A stretch of DNA of 64,000 bases from Cydia pomonella (Eukaryota; Arthropoda; Insecta; Lepidoptera; Tortricidae). Shown one piece after another: positions 1 through 10,500 of this stretch. Both the position numbers and the translations under genes were made by a program. The notes beneath the pieces were generated by a model. It ran no database searches. It worked only from the letters and a program-made list of their open reading frames with translations, and was not told the origin of the DNA. The stretch is from positions 4,911,451-4,975,450 of the forward strand of contig NC_084728.1 of NCBI RefSeq assembly GCF_033807575.1, read 5' to 3'. The stretch's first letter is position 1. Each line of letters starts with the position of its first letter.

Positions 1-229
1 TATTAATTAAGTGTTAAAAAGTTATGGCTTTCAAAAAGAACTGTTTTATTATAACAAATCTATGAAACTGTTATTGCCCAATAATAAAACATCGAGCGGT
101 GCTCTAATCTCTTTCATTTTTACTGGAACTAATCGATATCGAGACTTTTTACATGATTACTTTATGACTTGAGTCAATTGCTTGATAATCCTGGCATGGT
201 CAAGCTTTGATAAAAAGTATATTCTTCTT

Positions 230-640
230 TTTCTCTTCTTCCTTGTCGTATCCTCATAACTGATGGACGTAACGACAGTGGACACTCTTCACCAGTGCTC
301 TTCAAATATCTTGGGCCCGGTGTATGCTAGCCTGCAATGTGATTTTTGTTGTCCATACGTCCATCCCTACTCTTTACCATGCGGCCAGCGATTATGAGCT
401 TTTCCAGACTATCTGGCCCTGTCCGGCTCAGATGGCTGAAGAGACCAACTACACGTTGGGTGCAAACAGTGGAGAGCCTTGTTATTTTAATGTTAAGTTC
501 GTCAATGCATTTTTACGGCGTTCAGTCCATGAGATCCGGAGCATTCTCCGCCAGCACCATATCTCGAACGTATCTATCCTTCGACGGGTTTCAGTTTTAA
601 TGGTCCAGGTTTCGGACGCGTACAGAAGTAAACAAAGTAA
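230..640 (-). pseudogene. LINE reverse-transcriptase C-terminal fragment
   Basis: Read on the minus strand from about 635, the translation contains SETWTIKTETRRRIDTFE, then IWCWRRMLRISWTERRKN. This is the conserved stretch after the polymerase domain in RTE-like LINEs (known pattern: E-S-W-T, R-R-I-D-F-E-W-C-W-R-R-L-R-I-W-T-R). Downstream it decays, with stops and frame changes, into a basic tail near 230. The 123-residue open frame on the opposite strand is a shadow of this fragment. The LINE clade is uncertain; the relic itself is fairly sure. Confidence 0.7.
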
Positions 641-963
641 ACAAGGAGCCAAGGGAAGAGTTCATTATTATATAACCGGATACATATTCTCATAACAAGT
701 ATTTATCGATAATATTATCGATATTGCGCCATAATGCTTACTTATCACTATGCGATAAATATTTTTCACAAGCGCGTATCAAGCATAAACTAAGGTTAGA
801 TTAACAACCTTATCCTTTACGACTTAAACTCTAATTTAGAGTAATGCTGATTCTAAATGCGACCTAGATATCAATTTTTCATCGTAATTTTACAAATGAC
901 TAGGACTTTGATAGTGATGTGACAATTCGCAATCGATTATTGTTACGATAATTTTTCGTAATG

Positions 964-970
964 TATAAAA
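964..970 (+). promoter_or_regulatory. TATA box of the cysteine-rich gene
   Basis: TATAAAA lies about 28 bases upstream of an initiator-like TTAGT at 990-994 and 85 bases upstream of the ATG at 1055. The spacing fits an arthropod TATA/Inr core promoter. The start site is inferred. Confidence 0.6.
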
Positions 971-1054
971 ATTGCATAAAAACTTGTCGTTAGTGTCTCT
1001 TAGTTTCATTTGTTTAACTGATGTTGATAAAACAGTGTTTTTATATTTATAATA

Positions 1055-2516
1055 ATGTTAAAAGTTTTTGGATTGTGTCTGTGTTTTGCGAGTTTTAATG
1101 TAAGTGTGTTGCGTACTTATTTTATTCACGTATATAAATGGAAGATTAAATAATGAATATATCGTCACTGAAACATATTGGTTTTACCATATTCTGTGAC
1201 TTAAATATCAGCAGATTAATTAATAATTATGATTATTATTATGCAGTTTTTAAGTCAACTTCATCATTAATATTTTAGGTCTACTTACATTTTATTGATT
1301 TACCTACTTCTATTTTCAGATAGTTAGCTGTGACTGCGACCTAATATTGCCTCAAGTATTCATCCCAGAGATAAAACTATATCCTCAAAACCCACCTAAA
1401 TTACCCGTACTCTGTTTAACCGAAGAGAAATTCTCACTACCGCAGTTCTGCCAAAACGCCTCCGAATGGGAAGACGTGGACATGTCTCTTAAAATTTTAA
1501 CGGATTTCTCAGAACCCGACCCAGAAAGATCAACATTCGCAGCTTTCATAAATCTTATAAAGTTCATCCTGATCAAAGAAGAGCTGTCTTGCATTGACGC
1601 TATGAGCGGACCTATATTAAAAGTAAAGCGTCCAGAAGGAAAGATTTTCAAAGATAACAGAGAAATTCTAAACGATATAGAAACAGCGTTAGCTAATAAA
1701 CCTAAAATAAAGTCGAGGCCTGTAGATTTTTATGATAACATTGACATTTCAAATTTGTGTCCGATTTGGAGACCCAGAGGACCTTATAGGAGAAGAAATA
1801 ATAACGTTATTCCTACAGTCAAAGCAGTGAATTCAACTTGTACTTGTGGTTGTTCATGTCCGAAAGCGCCGCAGAATTTGAGCCCTGTAACAATTTTTGA
1901 TGGCAATTTGAAGCCAATGGCCAACGGAATAGCGCCTTGTTCGCAATGCCAAAAACTAACCTTGCAGCCAACTGGCTGTAAATTACAGAGTCTACCTTTA
2001 ACTAACATAAAACCGGTAGCTTTGGGTAGCGGAGGAAATTGCAATTTGTGCCAAAGAATGGCAAGTCCACTTAAGGCTGGTTGCCCGAAACTGACTACAC
2101 CACTTTTGGCTGGTTACTCAAAGCTAGGCAGTCCACTTATGGGTGGTTGCCCGAAACTTGCACCGGTTTTGAATGGTTACTCTAAATTAAGTCCAGTATT
2201 GGCCGGAATGGCTGGTTGTCATAAAATGGTAAGTCCATTATTGTCTGGCTGTCCGAAACTAGCCAGCATCGCGCCTGGAATGGGCCTTGGTTGTGATTGC
2301 CCGAAGACAAATATGATTTTAGGTGGTTGCCCATATGCGAACTCGATGTACGGTTGTCCAAAATGCGGTTTAGCCAATTGTGCCTGTCAAGCGAATCAGG
2401 CTATGTCTGTTCTGCAAAGAGAAACGATACCTTTGATAGATTGTTTTGGAAATTTAATGAAACAAGTAAAGACTACTGTTTTAGTTCCATATACTATGTC
2501 ACAAATAGTGGCTTGA
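1055..2516 (+). CDS. secreted cysteine-rich repeat protein, two exons
   Basis: Exon 1 is 1055-1099 and ends at a GTAAGT donor. Exon 2 is 1320-2516 and follows a TTTTCAG acceptor; the 220-bp intron is phase 0. The joined frame gives about 413 residues. The first exon encodes MLKVFGLCLCFASFN, a hydrophobic signal peptide, so the product is probably secreted. About 27 cysteines follow. Residues 30-150 are ordinary in composition and residues 169-174 contain a basic RRR cluster. Residues 263-331 hold a degenerate 11-12-residue repeat of the form SPL-x-x-G-C/Y-x-K-L (GCPKL alternating with GYSKL). The C-terminus has CxxC/CxC groups. Choosing the upstream ATG is supported by the signal peptide, both splice sites and the TATA box. 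I do not recognise the family. A structural or extracellular-matrix, silk or reproductive protein is possible, but nothing in the sequence decides this. Confidence 0.75.
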
Positions 2517-2973
2517 CATAAACAAAGCAAATGTGCGACTGTTTTTATGGAATAAGCTAATTAATGTGAGTTTAGTTTTTAATTGTACAGAGGCCCAATT
2601 TGACTCGAGACAGTAACAAATGGCGAATATGTAACGATTTGTCAAATTTTGCAAATCCATAAATAACTATACGGTACCTACCTACCTACCGTTAGCTGAG
2701 GTCTATCTATTGAGTTTCAAAATTCATATTGAGTTTCAAAAGACATTACCGCCTATCACAAATATAGAAGTGTAGCATTACAATATAGTAGTCACGTCAC
2801 CTTCTGTTACTTGCCTCAGTCGAATCGGGCCTATATTATTGTAATTTTAATAATTTATTGTTATAAAAACTGTAAATACCTTCAGGTGTTTTTATTTAAT
2901 TTTACCTATTTCCAGTGGGGCGAAACTGCTTGATCCTTTAGGGCATTCTCGGTTCCATTCGGCTTAGCATTGC
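2517..2973. other. 3' flank without recognisable feature
   Basis: AT-rich sequence after the cysteine-rich gene. No canonical AATAAA was found close to the stop, so the polyadenylation site was not placed. Confidence 0.4.
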
Positions 2974-3137
2974 TAGAGTAAGACCAAGCTAAGTTGGCAG
3001 CGATTTTGATAGCCTAGAAGGGGCACGTGTTATTTTAAACGTCAAACTTCTATGAAATTATGACTTTTATTTAACACTTGACACTTGCACCATCTGGGCT
3101 ATCAAAATCGCTGCCAACTTATCTTGGTCTGACTCTA
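2974..3137. mobile_element. foldback MITE, family F1
   Basis: Two arms of about 40 bp are near-perfect reverse complements. The left arm has GACCAAGCTAAGTTGGCAGC and the right arm GCTGCCAACTTATCTTGGTC. A second copy is at 42266-42420 and a half copy lies near 38490. No coding capacity; a non-autonomous DNA element. Confidence 0.75.
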
Positions 3138-3375
3138 CCAGGAATATTTAGGGTTGGCAGAACTTGACTCCCTTTGCGTGCACAACGACAAATAATGGCT
3201 TGAATTTTGACAACCCTAAATAACCGAAAGGGAAAGTGCCATACATTAGAAAGAGACAACATGATTTGTCCCTGAATCGCTGTCAAACTTCGGTTGTGTA
3301 GGAAGTTTCTTTTCTGTACGATAGTATACCTACTATTACTTAATCTGTGCTATTTCTACCAAAATCTAGTGTAAT

Positions 3376-3490
3376 GTTTATTTATTTAAACTTTATACAC
3401 AAATTTACAAAAAAAAGTACAAATGGCGGACTTAACGCCTTGAGGCTTTCTCTACCAATCAAGCATTAGGCTAAACAGAAACAGTTAGTT
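3376..3490 (-). repeat. LINE 3'-end tail
   Basis: Read on the minus strand, it contains TGGTAGAGAAAGCC, then GTTAAGTCCGCCATTTGTAC and an A-rich tail ending in AAATAAATAAA. Related tails occur at 20640-20735 (+), 21655-21780 (-) and 51815-51925 (-), so this is a dispersed retroelement 3' end. Confidence 0.6.
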
Positions 3491-3544
3491 TGGTACAGGA
3501 TTGTAAAGAGTTGATATTCATATAAGTGTTCATCCTCACACCCT

Positions 3545-3805
3545 AGAACCTAAATGGTCACGCACTGTGCGGTTTAAGAGGAACTTCCTCCCGCGCACGC
3601 TCCAGTTGTGGAATGAGCTACCTGCCGAGGTTTTCCCGAGGGTCTACAGTATGAGGTTCTTCAAAAAAGGAGTGTACAGATTTTTAAAGGGTCGGCAACG
3701 CGCATGTAACACCTCTGGAGTTGCAGGTGTCCATAGGCAGCTGACTGCTTACCATCAGGCGGGATGTATGCTTGATTGCCACCGTCGTGGTATAAAAAAA
3801 ATATG
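3545..3805 (+). pseudogene. LINE C-terminus plus 3' end, family L1
   Basis: The translation includes FLPRTLQLWNELPAEVFP and FLKGRQRACNTSGVAGVH, the C-terminus of a jockey/CR1-like LINE ORF2. The nucleotide 3' end (GCTTACCATCAGGCGGG, then TTGCC, then GTATAAAAAA) recurs many times in the window. This copy is 5'-truncated and shows that the recurrent 3' module belongs to a LINE. Confidence 0.75.
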
Positions 3806-4362
3806 GAAATAAACACAAGTCGGGACTACTATGCTACTAATCCTACAAAATATACATTTTTTTAGTTTATTCAGAAACTAAACAGACATAAACATATTAA
3901 ATAGGCAATAAAAAGATGTACTGCAAACTGCAACAAAAGAATAAGGCAACAAAAAGACCTGGAACTTCATAGTTATAAATAATGTTAACTAAAATAAGTA
4001 CTTATAGATACAAGTACCTATATAAGTAAGGATCTCAAGGTTACCGTCTTACCGTTACCCTGGTTTAGTACATAATTATAGTTCGTGGCATCCACGATGA
4101 CTCGCAGATTAGTCAAATCTAACCTTTAATAACATGATATTAGGAGTCAAGTCACACTTCGTGAATAACACGATTTATAATATGCTAATGTCACTTACGC
4201 TCGTGCTAGTGATGGGAACACGCGGCCCGTGCTTTGGGGTAAACAGGTGACGTCACGGGCACAGCGCGCATGCGTCCTGAGAGCGATACTCACGGGGTGA
4301 ATTTCAATCCAAGATAATTTTACAAGCTTTTATTTAACTTGGCCTGTTAGTATGTTTGTTAA
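3806..4362. other. unassigned sequence with one shared repeat
   Basis: Mostly AT-rich. Bases 4076-4200 (with GTCAAATCTAACCTTTAATA) recur at about 46200-46330, so at least that part is an interspersed repeat. No gene is seen. Confidence 0.4.
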
Positions 4363-4439
4363 AGTCTGTTCGGAAAGAGAAGATTCGTGGAATGTTTGAG
4401 CCCCAGGCATTCCACGACTCTTCTCTTTCCACACAGACT
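4363..4439. mobile_element. foldback MITE, family F2
   Basis: A palindromic element with arms AGTCTG..CGGAAAGAGAAG and CTTCTCTTTCC..CAGACT around a short centre. A second copy at 43143-43508 is interrupted by a LINE 3' end. Confidence 0.7.
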
Positions 4440-4589
4440 CTAGTTAGTGTGGGTCAAATCTTGGAAGTTTAATTTGACTTTTCAGGTCCCTTTCTTTTGA
4501 GATGTAGACCTCCTTAAATTTTGGCATACTGGTCTGTTTTGCGCTCTATGTACCCATATCGATCCAGCTGTTCTCTTGATATCGTCACA

Positions 4590-4754
4590 CAGGGCCGGAT
4601 TTAGGGGAGGGCTACTGCCCCGGGCCTCCACAAAAGAGGGGCCCCCACAATAGAGAATTCGGAAACATTACCATTTTATTTGGAAAAAATTTGGGGCCAG
4701 GGGGCCTCCACTCCTTTATTGCCCGAGGCCTCCAGACCTATAAATCCGGCACTG
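4590..4754. mobile_element. MITE with CAG(T/G)GCCGGATTTA termini
   Basis: The left end CAGGGCCGGATTTA and right end TAAATCCGGCACTG are inverted repeats about 165 bp apart. The G/C-rich interior (GGGGCCC, GGCCTCC) is also partly palindromic. Confidence 0.65.
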
Positions 4755-4980
4755 TCGTCACACCAACGCATTTTTACCCGACTGCCAAAGGGAGGAGGGT
4801 AATGTTTGTCGAGTGTATGTATGTATGTATGTGTTTCTTTGTGGCCTCCGGTAGCCTAAACGGCTTGATGGATTTTGATGTATGAGGTATCGTTAGATTC
4901 GTCTTGATCACGGAGTGTCATAGGATGTTTTTTTGGGGGTAACTAAAAAATTATAAAAAAAAAATATTAAAAAAAAATCG

Positions 4981-5130
4981 AAAAACCCGACTGCACACTA
5001 AAAAAGAGGAAAACAAGCCCCACAAGAACATTAATTGTTGTTGATGGTAAGTATCGCAGGCGGGGACCAACAACCAAACAATATTCTTGTGGGGCTTGTT
5101 TTCCTCTTCTTTAGTGTGCAGTCGGGTTTT
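4981..5130. mobile_element. long-stem foldback element
   Basis: Arms 4981-5028 and 5084-5130 are complementary over about 47 bp with a single mismatch (AACAAGCCCCACAAGAA against TTCTTGTGGGGCTTGTT). Weaker A/T-rich complementarity extends to about 4935 and 5163. The loop is about 55 bp. Confidence 0.75.
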
Positions 5131-5149
5131 TTGTTTTTTTTTTTTTATT

Positions 5150-5485
5150 TTATAATTAGCTTCCCTGCTGGGCGCGACTCTCCCCAAAGTCTCCACTCTA
5201 CCATCCTCTTGCACCACGAGCCGACTTTTCGGGCCACATGCCCAGTTTGGCCATGCGCCTGGTTAGATCAGTGACTTTACTGTGTTCTCGAAGCCACTTG
5301 TTTGTTTTTCTGTCCCTAAGTGAGATTCCTACCATTCTCGTTTCCATCGCTCCCGACCCAGGTTTCCGCTCCCTAAGTAAGTACTGGTATGGTAGGACAC
5401 ACAAGTCAAATATGCGAGCCTTTTGTAGTGCTGTGAGTTTCATTTCAAAAGCGAATTTCAAGTTGGAGTCATTTTTTATATGATT
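5150..5485 (-). pseudogene. LINE reverse-transcriptase C-terminal fragment
   Basis: The minus-strand translation contains ARIFDLCVLP, AMETRMVGISLRDRKTNKWL and KVTDLTRRMAKL. These match the A-M-E-R-M-G-V-S-L-R-D-R and K-V-T-D blocks of RTE-like LINE C-termini. It is degraded and 5'-truncated, and abuts the foldback element at 4981-5163. Confidence 0.7.
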
Positions 5486-5699
5486 TCAATATTACCAGCA
5501 CAGCACCTGTGTCTGTAGTATATTTTGCTTTATTCGATAGTCTTGTACGGCCTACGGCCTAATAAATGCACCGTAAGCAGACGCCTAGCATCCAAGCAAC
5601 AAAAACGCAAAGATTAAGTAGGTGCAGTGTCTTTTAAAGTAAATGAATTTGTAACCGAGACTATATATGAATATAAACTATATATTGATAAACTTACAC

Positions 5700-6290
5700 T
5701 TATACTTAATACAAATAAACATACATATATTAAGACATACATAATTATACCAAGTGTGAATCGTTAAGTTGATGAAAAAGAAAGTTTGTCAAGGAAATAC
5801 TTGCGCAACATGCGCTTGAATATGAATTTGGTCTGCGCTTGTCTGATAGAGAGTGGGAGAACGTTCCAAAGTCTGATTGCCTGGACAGTGAAAGAATTGG
5901 ACATGAAACCCGTTCGGTGTTGGGGGACAATGAGCTTAAAACTACGGGAAGAGCGAAGATCTGTGCCTGGACGTGGGGTAACAAATATAAATTTCGAACG
6001 GAGATAATCTGGGGAGGACGGGTCAAACAAGATTGAGTAGAGAGTACATAGAATACGAAGGGACCTACGCTCTCCAATAGGGAGCCAATTAAGTTTTCTA
6101 CGGAAAGAGGAGATATGGTCATACTTACGAAGTCCGAACACGAACCGAATGCAGCTATTAAAGAGCCGATCAAATTTATTCAAGGAATCTTGAGTGAGAT
6201 TCGTGTAACAAACATCAGCATAATCAAGGACAGGCAGAACAAGAGCTTGGACGAGGAGAGTTTTTGTGCTGACCGGGAGAAAATTTTAGC
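5700..6290 (-). pseudogene. LINE RT C-terminal fragment, jockey/CR1-like
   Basis: From about 6285 downwards on the minus strand the frame reads LVLPVLDYADVCYTNL, NKFDRLFNSCIRFVFGLRK, then NWLPIGERRSLRIL and SFTVQAIRLWNVLPLSIRQA, ending near 5764. This is the region between the thumb and the C-terminus of a jockey/CR1-type LINE ORF2. An in-frame TAA near 6285 marks the truncation or decay point. About 170 codons remain open, so this copy is younger than most fragments here. Confidence 0.75.
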
Positions 6291-6570
6291 CAAGTGCTAG
6301 CTCTTATAGCCAGACGCGTCAACGTGACACTAGGAAGAAGTTAATATAGTAATAATTTAAAAATGTAATGTAAATAATGTAATATGTCAGTGCCTTATGG
6401 AAATAAACGAGCAAAATGCATTAACCTTCAACATATTATGCGTGTCATATTCCTGCACCAAGGTTTTAAGGATTCCTATTTGATTCGATGCTATGGTGGG
6501 CTGTATATAATGTTTATGCCTGCTGTTCACACTCGTCGAGAACCTCTCGCCGAGAGTCTCGGCACCACTC
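6291..6570. other. unassigned spacer
   Basis: No recognisable gene or repeat in this spacer. Confidence 0.35.
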
Positions 6571-6703
6571 AGGGGGCCTACCGTGAAAACCGAAATTCAC
6601 AAATTGCGGGGATCTTTCTCTTTTACTCTAACTAAGGCGTAATTAGACTGATAGAGAAAAATGCTCGCAATTGGCGAACTTCGATTTTCGCGGGCATAGC
6701 CCG
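6571..6703. mobile_element. foldback MITE, family F3
   Basis: Imperfect inverted repeat with ends AGGGGGCCTACCGTGAAAAC and CGATTTTCGCGGGCATAGCC. Related copies are at 7003-7130 and 42968-43093. Confidence 0.6.
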
Positions 6704-7002
6704 ACCCGAGTAAGAACAAAACGATAAAACAGAAGACGCAGGTTCGATTCTAGGTCTGGGCACTGGATGCTTTGATCACTTGTTTTTGAAGTAGGTAATA
6801 CTTAGTTGGTATACCTATGTCCTATGTGGTATCACTACACGTGACTACACCTTATAAGACAAAGTCCCCCGCCGCGTCTGTCTGTCTGTATGTTCGCGAT
6901 AAACTATGTGTGATTCTTAAGGTTTAGGTGTATAATTTGATTTGTTAATCCACGAGAAGCCGGGGCGGGTCGCTACTGTCGCTAGTATGACATTGTATAT
7001 CA
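6704..7002. other. spacer with a lepidopteran-style repeat fragment
   Basis: Contains CCCGCCGCGTCTGTCTGTCT near 6868, which looks like part of a dispersed repeat. No gene is seen. Confidence 0.35.
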
Positions 7003-7130
7003 TGGCTATAACCGCGAAAATCGAAGTTCGTCAATTGCGGGAATTTTTCTCTGTTACTCTTTACGTCTTAGTGAGAGTAAAAGAGAAAGATCCACACAAT
7101 TTGCGAATTTCGGTTTTCGTGGTAGGCCCC
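7003..7130. mobile_element. foldback MITE, family F3
   Basis: Ends CATGGCTATAACCGCGAAAA and CGGTTTTCGTGGTAGGCCCC are imperfect inverted repeats. It lies just upstream of the antizyme exon 1a leader. Confidence 0.6.
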
Positions 7131-7475
7131 CAGTATACATACCCAGGGAAAATTAGGTAATATTATTTCGTTGTTTGGTTTAGGTTGTGTTCGGTCAGAG
7201 TTATGCGTTCAAGTATGGTCAAAATCCACCCCTGTGTATCAGCCCGGACAAGGGAGAGGGAGGTTTTGGTTATACAAATTCATATCTATACATATATCGC
7301 TTTGCGGCCTGTTCAGTCAAAAACCGAACTTCGTGCCTGAATGTCGTTAACTAAGCACATAACTACTGTCAGAAGATACCGAAACAGTGAAAAAAAGCTT
7401 AATGTACGCCAAAGTGCAAAAACAAAACGCTAATAAGTAATTTTTTTAAGTGAAGTGATATCTGAAAGTGAAGTT

Positions 7476-7579
7476 ATGACGTTGTATGCCTTACCGGCAT
7501 CCAGTTATATGATACAGGAACAAAGGTTTAAAAGTATTGATTCTGAAACAAGTATGCCTTCATTAATATTTCGTAATCG
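7476..7579 (+). CDS. Oaz: antizyme alternative first exon 1a
   Basis: ATG at 7476 opens 34 codons (MTLYALPASSYMIQEQRF and onward) plus two bases, ending at a GTAAGT donor at 7580. The CG left over plus C from exon 2 makes Arg, so the frame enters exon 2 correctly. The leader upstream (about 7190-7475) contains initiator-like TCAGT near 7313. The hydrophobic start could give a distinct localisation, as the long form of mammalian antizyme 1 has; that is inference. Confidence 0.7.
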
Positions 7580-10500
7580 GTAAGTAAAATAATCGTTATT
7601 GTACTTATTGTTATTTGCGTATTAAAGTAATCAATATTTTTAAATCGATCACGTCTTGCGGCTAACTTCACTGTGCTACAGCTGTTTTTGTGTGTGACGT
7701 AACGAAACGTTCCGTTCCACGTATAGCGGATAGCTTTTGTTATAACAAAGAACTAGTTTTATATGAACAGCGCAACATGTAACATAAATATATTATGAAA
7801 TGTAAAATTTACTTACAGTTGCCATGTTCAATGAACACGTTACTAATATTTTATTTTAGGTTAAATTATAAACCTATAGCGTTGTGAAACTGCGGTGGTT
7901 CCTATTGAAATTATAAAATACTTTAATCAATAGTAAATATACGGTTCAATTAATACAAATACGTATTTTACAATGCCCGTTTAGATGAAAAATATTTTAA
8001 GCACCAAGATATTGTATATGAAACGGAACGCAAAGCTTACGAGTGAAACGTCACGTATCCGGTCGCCATTACGGAAAATTGTATTATGCTGCCAAATTCA
8101 GACAGCGCCTTGCCACGTGTACCTTGTATGTAAACAACCGTCAATATAATTCGGTCCTTATCGAAATCACTTGAATTTGTTCATTCGTCATCACAGATTA
8201 CCCTGTTGTGAAATCGTTTGCACGCTTTCGCTGCGCAGTTACTTTTTCAAGTCCTTACGGTTTTGACCGTCCGTTTTTCACCCAAGTGCTTGCACGGCTT
8301 AACTACGATTTGCCAAGATGACGAAGTTAATACAACAGTTATCGTTTAGTAGTAGTATTTACGGGTCATCTACGGAACCAACCCCAGCGAAGGAGAAACA
8401 GAAAAACTACTTGTAAGTGATTTCAATTATCTACGCACTTTTCTACAGCTATTTAAAGGCAGCTAAGATGATCGACCTTTCTTATGCAACGGCAATTATT
8501 ATAATGTAACGCAAATTAACAACGGTTTATATTACTACCTTCACGTTTTTACATTGAAGAGGTCACACTACTGTCCTTTGTTTAGTTTTTATCTTTTTTT
8601 AACTAATTCTTGTTTTAATTATATTATGTACTATTGGTAGGTGTCATAATTATAACCAAAAAATTGAAAACTATGATAAAGGGCTATTTATAACCAGGTA
8701 CATATGTCGGCTATGTAGATGTGTGTATAGTGAGGTAGGTCAGAGTGTCTCTGAATCTCCTCCCACCCCATCCCCAATACACCCAACTCTTGCTCCATGG
8801 AACGGCACTAAGTAAATTTAGGGCCACCACGTTTCAGTTTTCCGGGCATCTTCCAGGTCAGGGCCATTTCGGATAGGTGTGTGTCAGGCTCCCTGAGGAT
8901 ATGCCCAATCCAATGCCATTTGCGCGTTTGGATCTCCTTGTGTATGGGTGCATAACGGACCCAACTCAGCATAATGCAAGCCCTAGCTATGAAGCCTGCG
9001 TTGGTCTGCTGTAGGACCCATTGTAACACACTATAGACAGAAGCTGTTGAAGTTGTAGTCAGACCAATCTTTTTGCATGCCATTTGTAATGGCAAAATGT
9101 GGAATGTCAAGTTTCTATGAAAATATGAGATTTATAATGGCTTAATGGCACTCCTACCTCAGCCCCAAGTCAGTGCAATGTTAGGTTGCATCAGCGGTAC
9201 TCTAATGGGTCAGGGTTTTCTGGGTGTAGCACCAGGTGATGCTGGTATAGATACATAACCTTGCCATCCAAATGTCACCTTTCACTCATTCACTGCCAAG
9301 AACATGTATGCGAGTTCATTTCCTACTGGAAACAGGGCGCCCGGCACTGAAGTAGTAGATATAGTATATAAATGTCTGGGTTCTGATTCTGATGGCTAAG
9401 CAAATTCATCTTGGGCTTCAATACCGAACCATCTTTGCGGTTCTCATAAAAAAAGGTTGATTACTACTGGGCGGACTCTATAATATAATATCAGTCACCC
9501 AGTAACAATCCTTTGATGAGGGATCAACCAAAGAGAGGGATGGAACGGAGACATCACAACATACTTTTTTCTCTAACACAGTAGTTCCAAACTTATAAGA
9601 TGTTTCATAAATTATTATAATAGGACTTTCTTATTCTATAATCTAGAAACATTTACTACTTATGTATCTAGTTAGTATAATAGTTAATACAGCTGCATAG
9701 ATAACATTATCAAATGCAATTAACCAGTGTGATACCAAGCAAATGCAATGCACATAACATAATTAATTGTATGAGTTCATAACACAATTAAGACGAAAGA
9801 TAATGAAGTCTCTAACCGCGTTTCCATGTAAAAATAGTCCCCATTTGTCTCTGGATATTATAAACATTACGAGTATATAAAACACTTATATGCTATTTGA
9901 TGCATGTAACAGTGATGCTCCTCTGATTTTTTATTATTATCATACATCAGGGTTTTTGGTGCAGGAATATTTTACACTAACTATTTAACTAGAGTCTATG
10001 AAATTTCGAACTTCAAAACTATACTGAGGTCTTATAGTCTGCAAACATTAAGGCTTGACCATTTTCAAACTTGTCATAGAATTCTATAGACTCGAAATTT
10101 TACCATACAATATTTAATATTTTCTGTATACCTACGAGTATGAGATAAGACACTTGAGATATCATATTTCACTAAGACTTATAATTATCACCCTTTGTCA
10201 AAACAGAGTATTTAATGGAATTATATTATGATGCTCCACTCTGTAAATTACACCTCAAATGTATGGGTTGTTTTCTTAATGAATTTTAATGGAAATAGTG
10301 CTTTATTGACAAGTACTCTTTTTGTTGAAAACTGTATTTTCTACCTTGAAAATGTTGTAAAAACATTATCTTGATAAGAACAAATCTTTTCATGCAACGC
10401 AAATAGACTATCAACAGATATAATAGGATTATAAGTATTACCACTATTTAGAAAGTCAAATAAACAGCTTAGTTATATTAGCTTATAACTATATTAGCAG

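Noticed and set aside
324..695. 123-codon plus-strand open frame as a gene
   Set aside because: The other strand encodes a recognisable LINE reverse-transcriptase C-terminus; this frame is its shadow.
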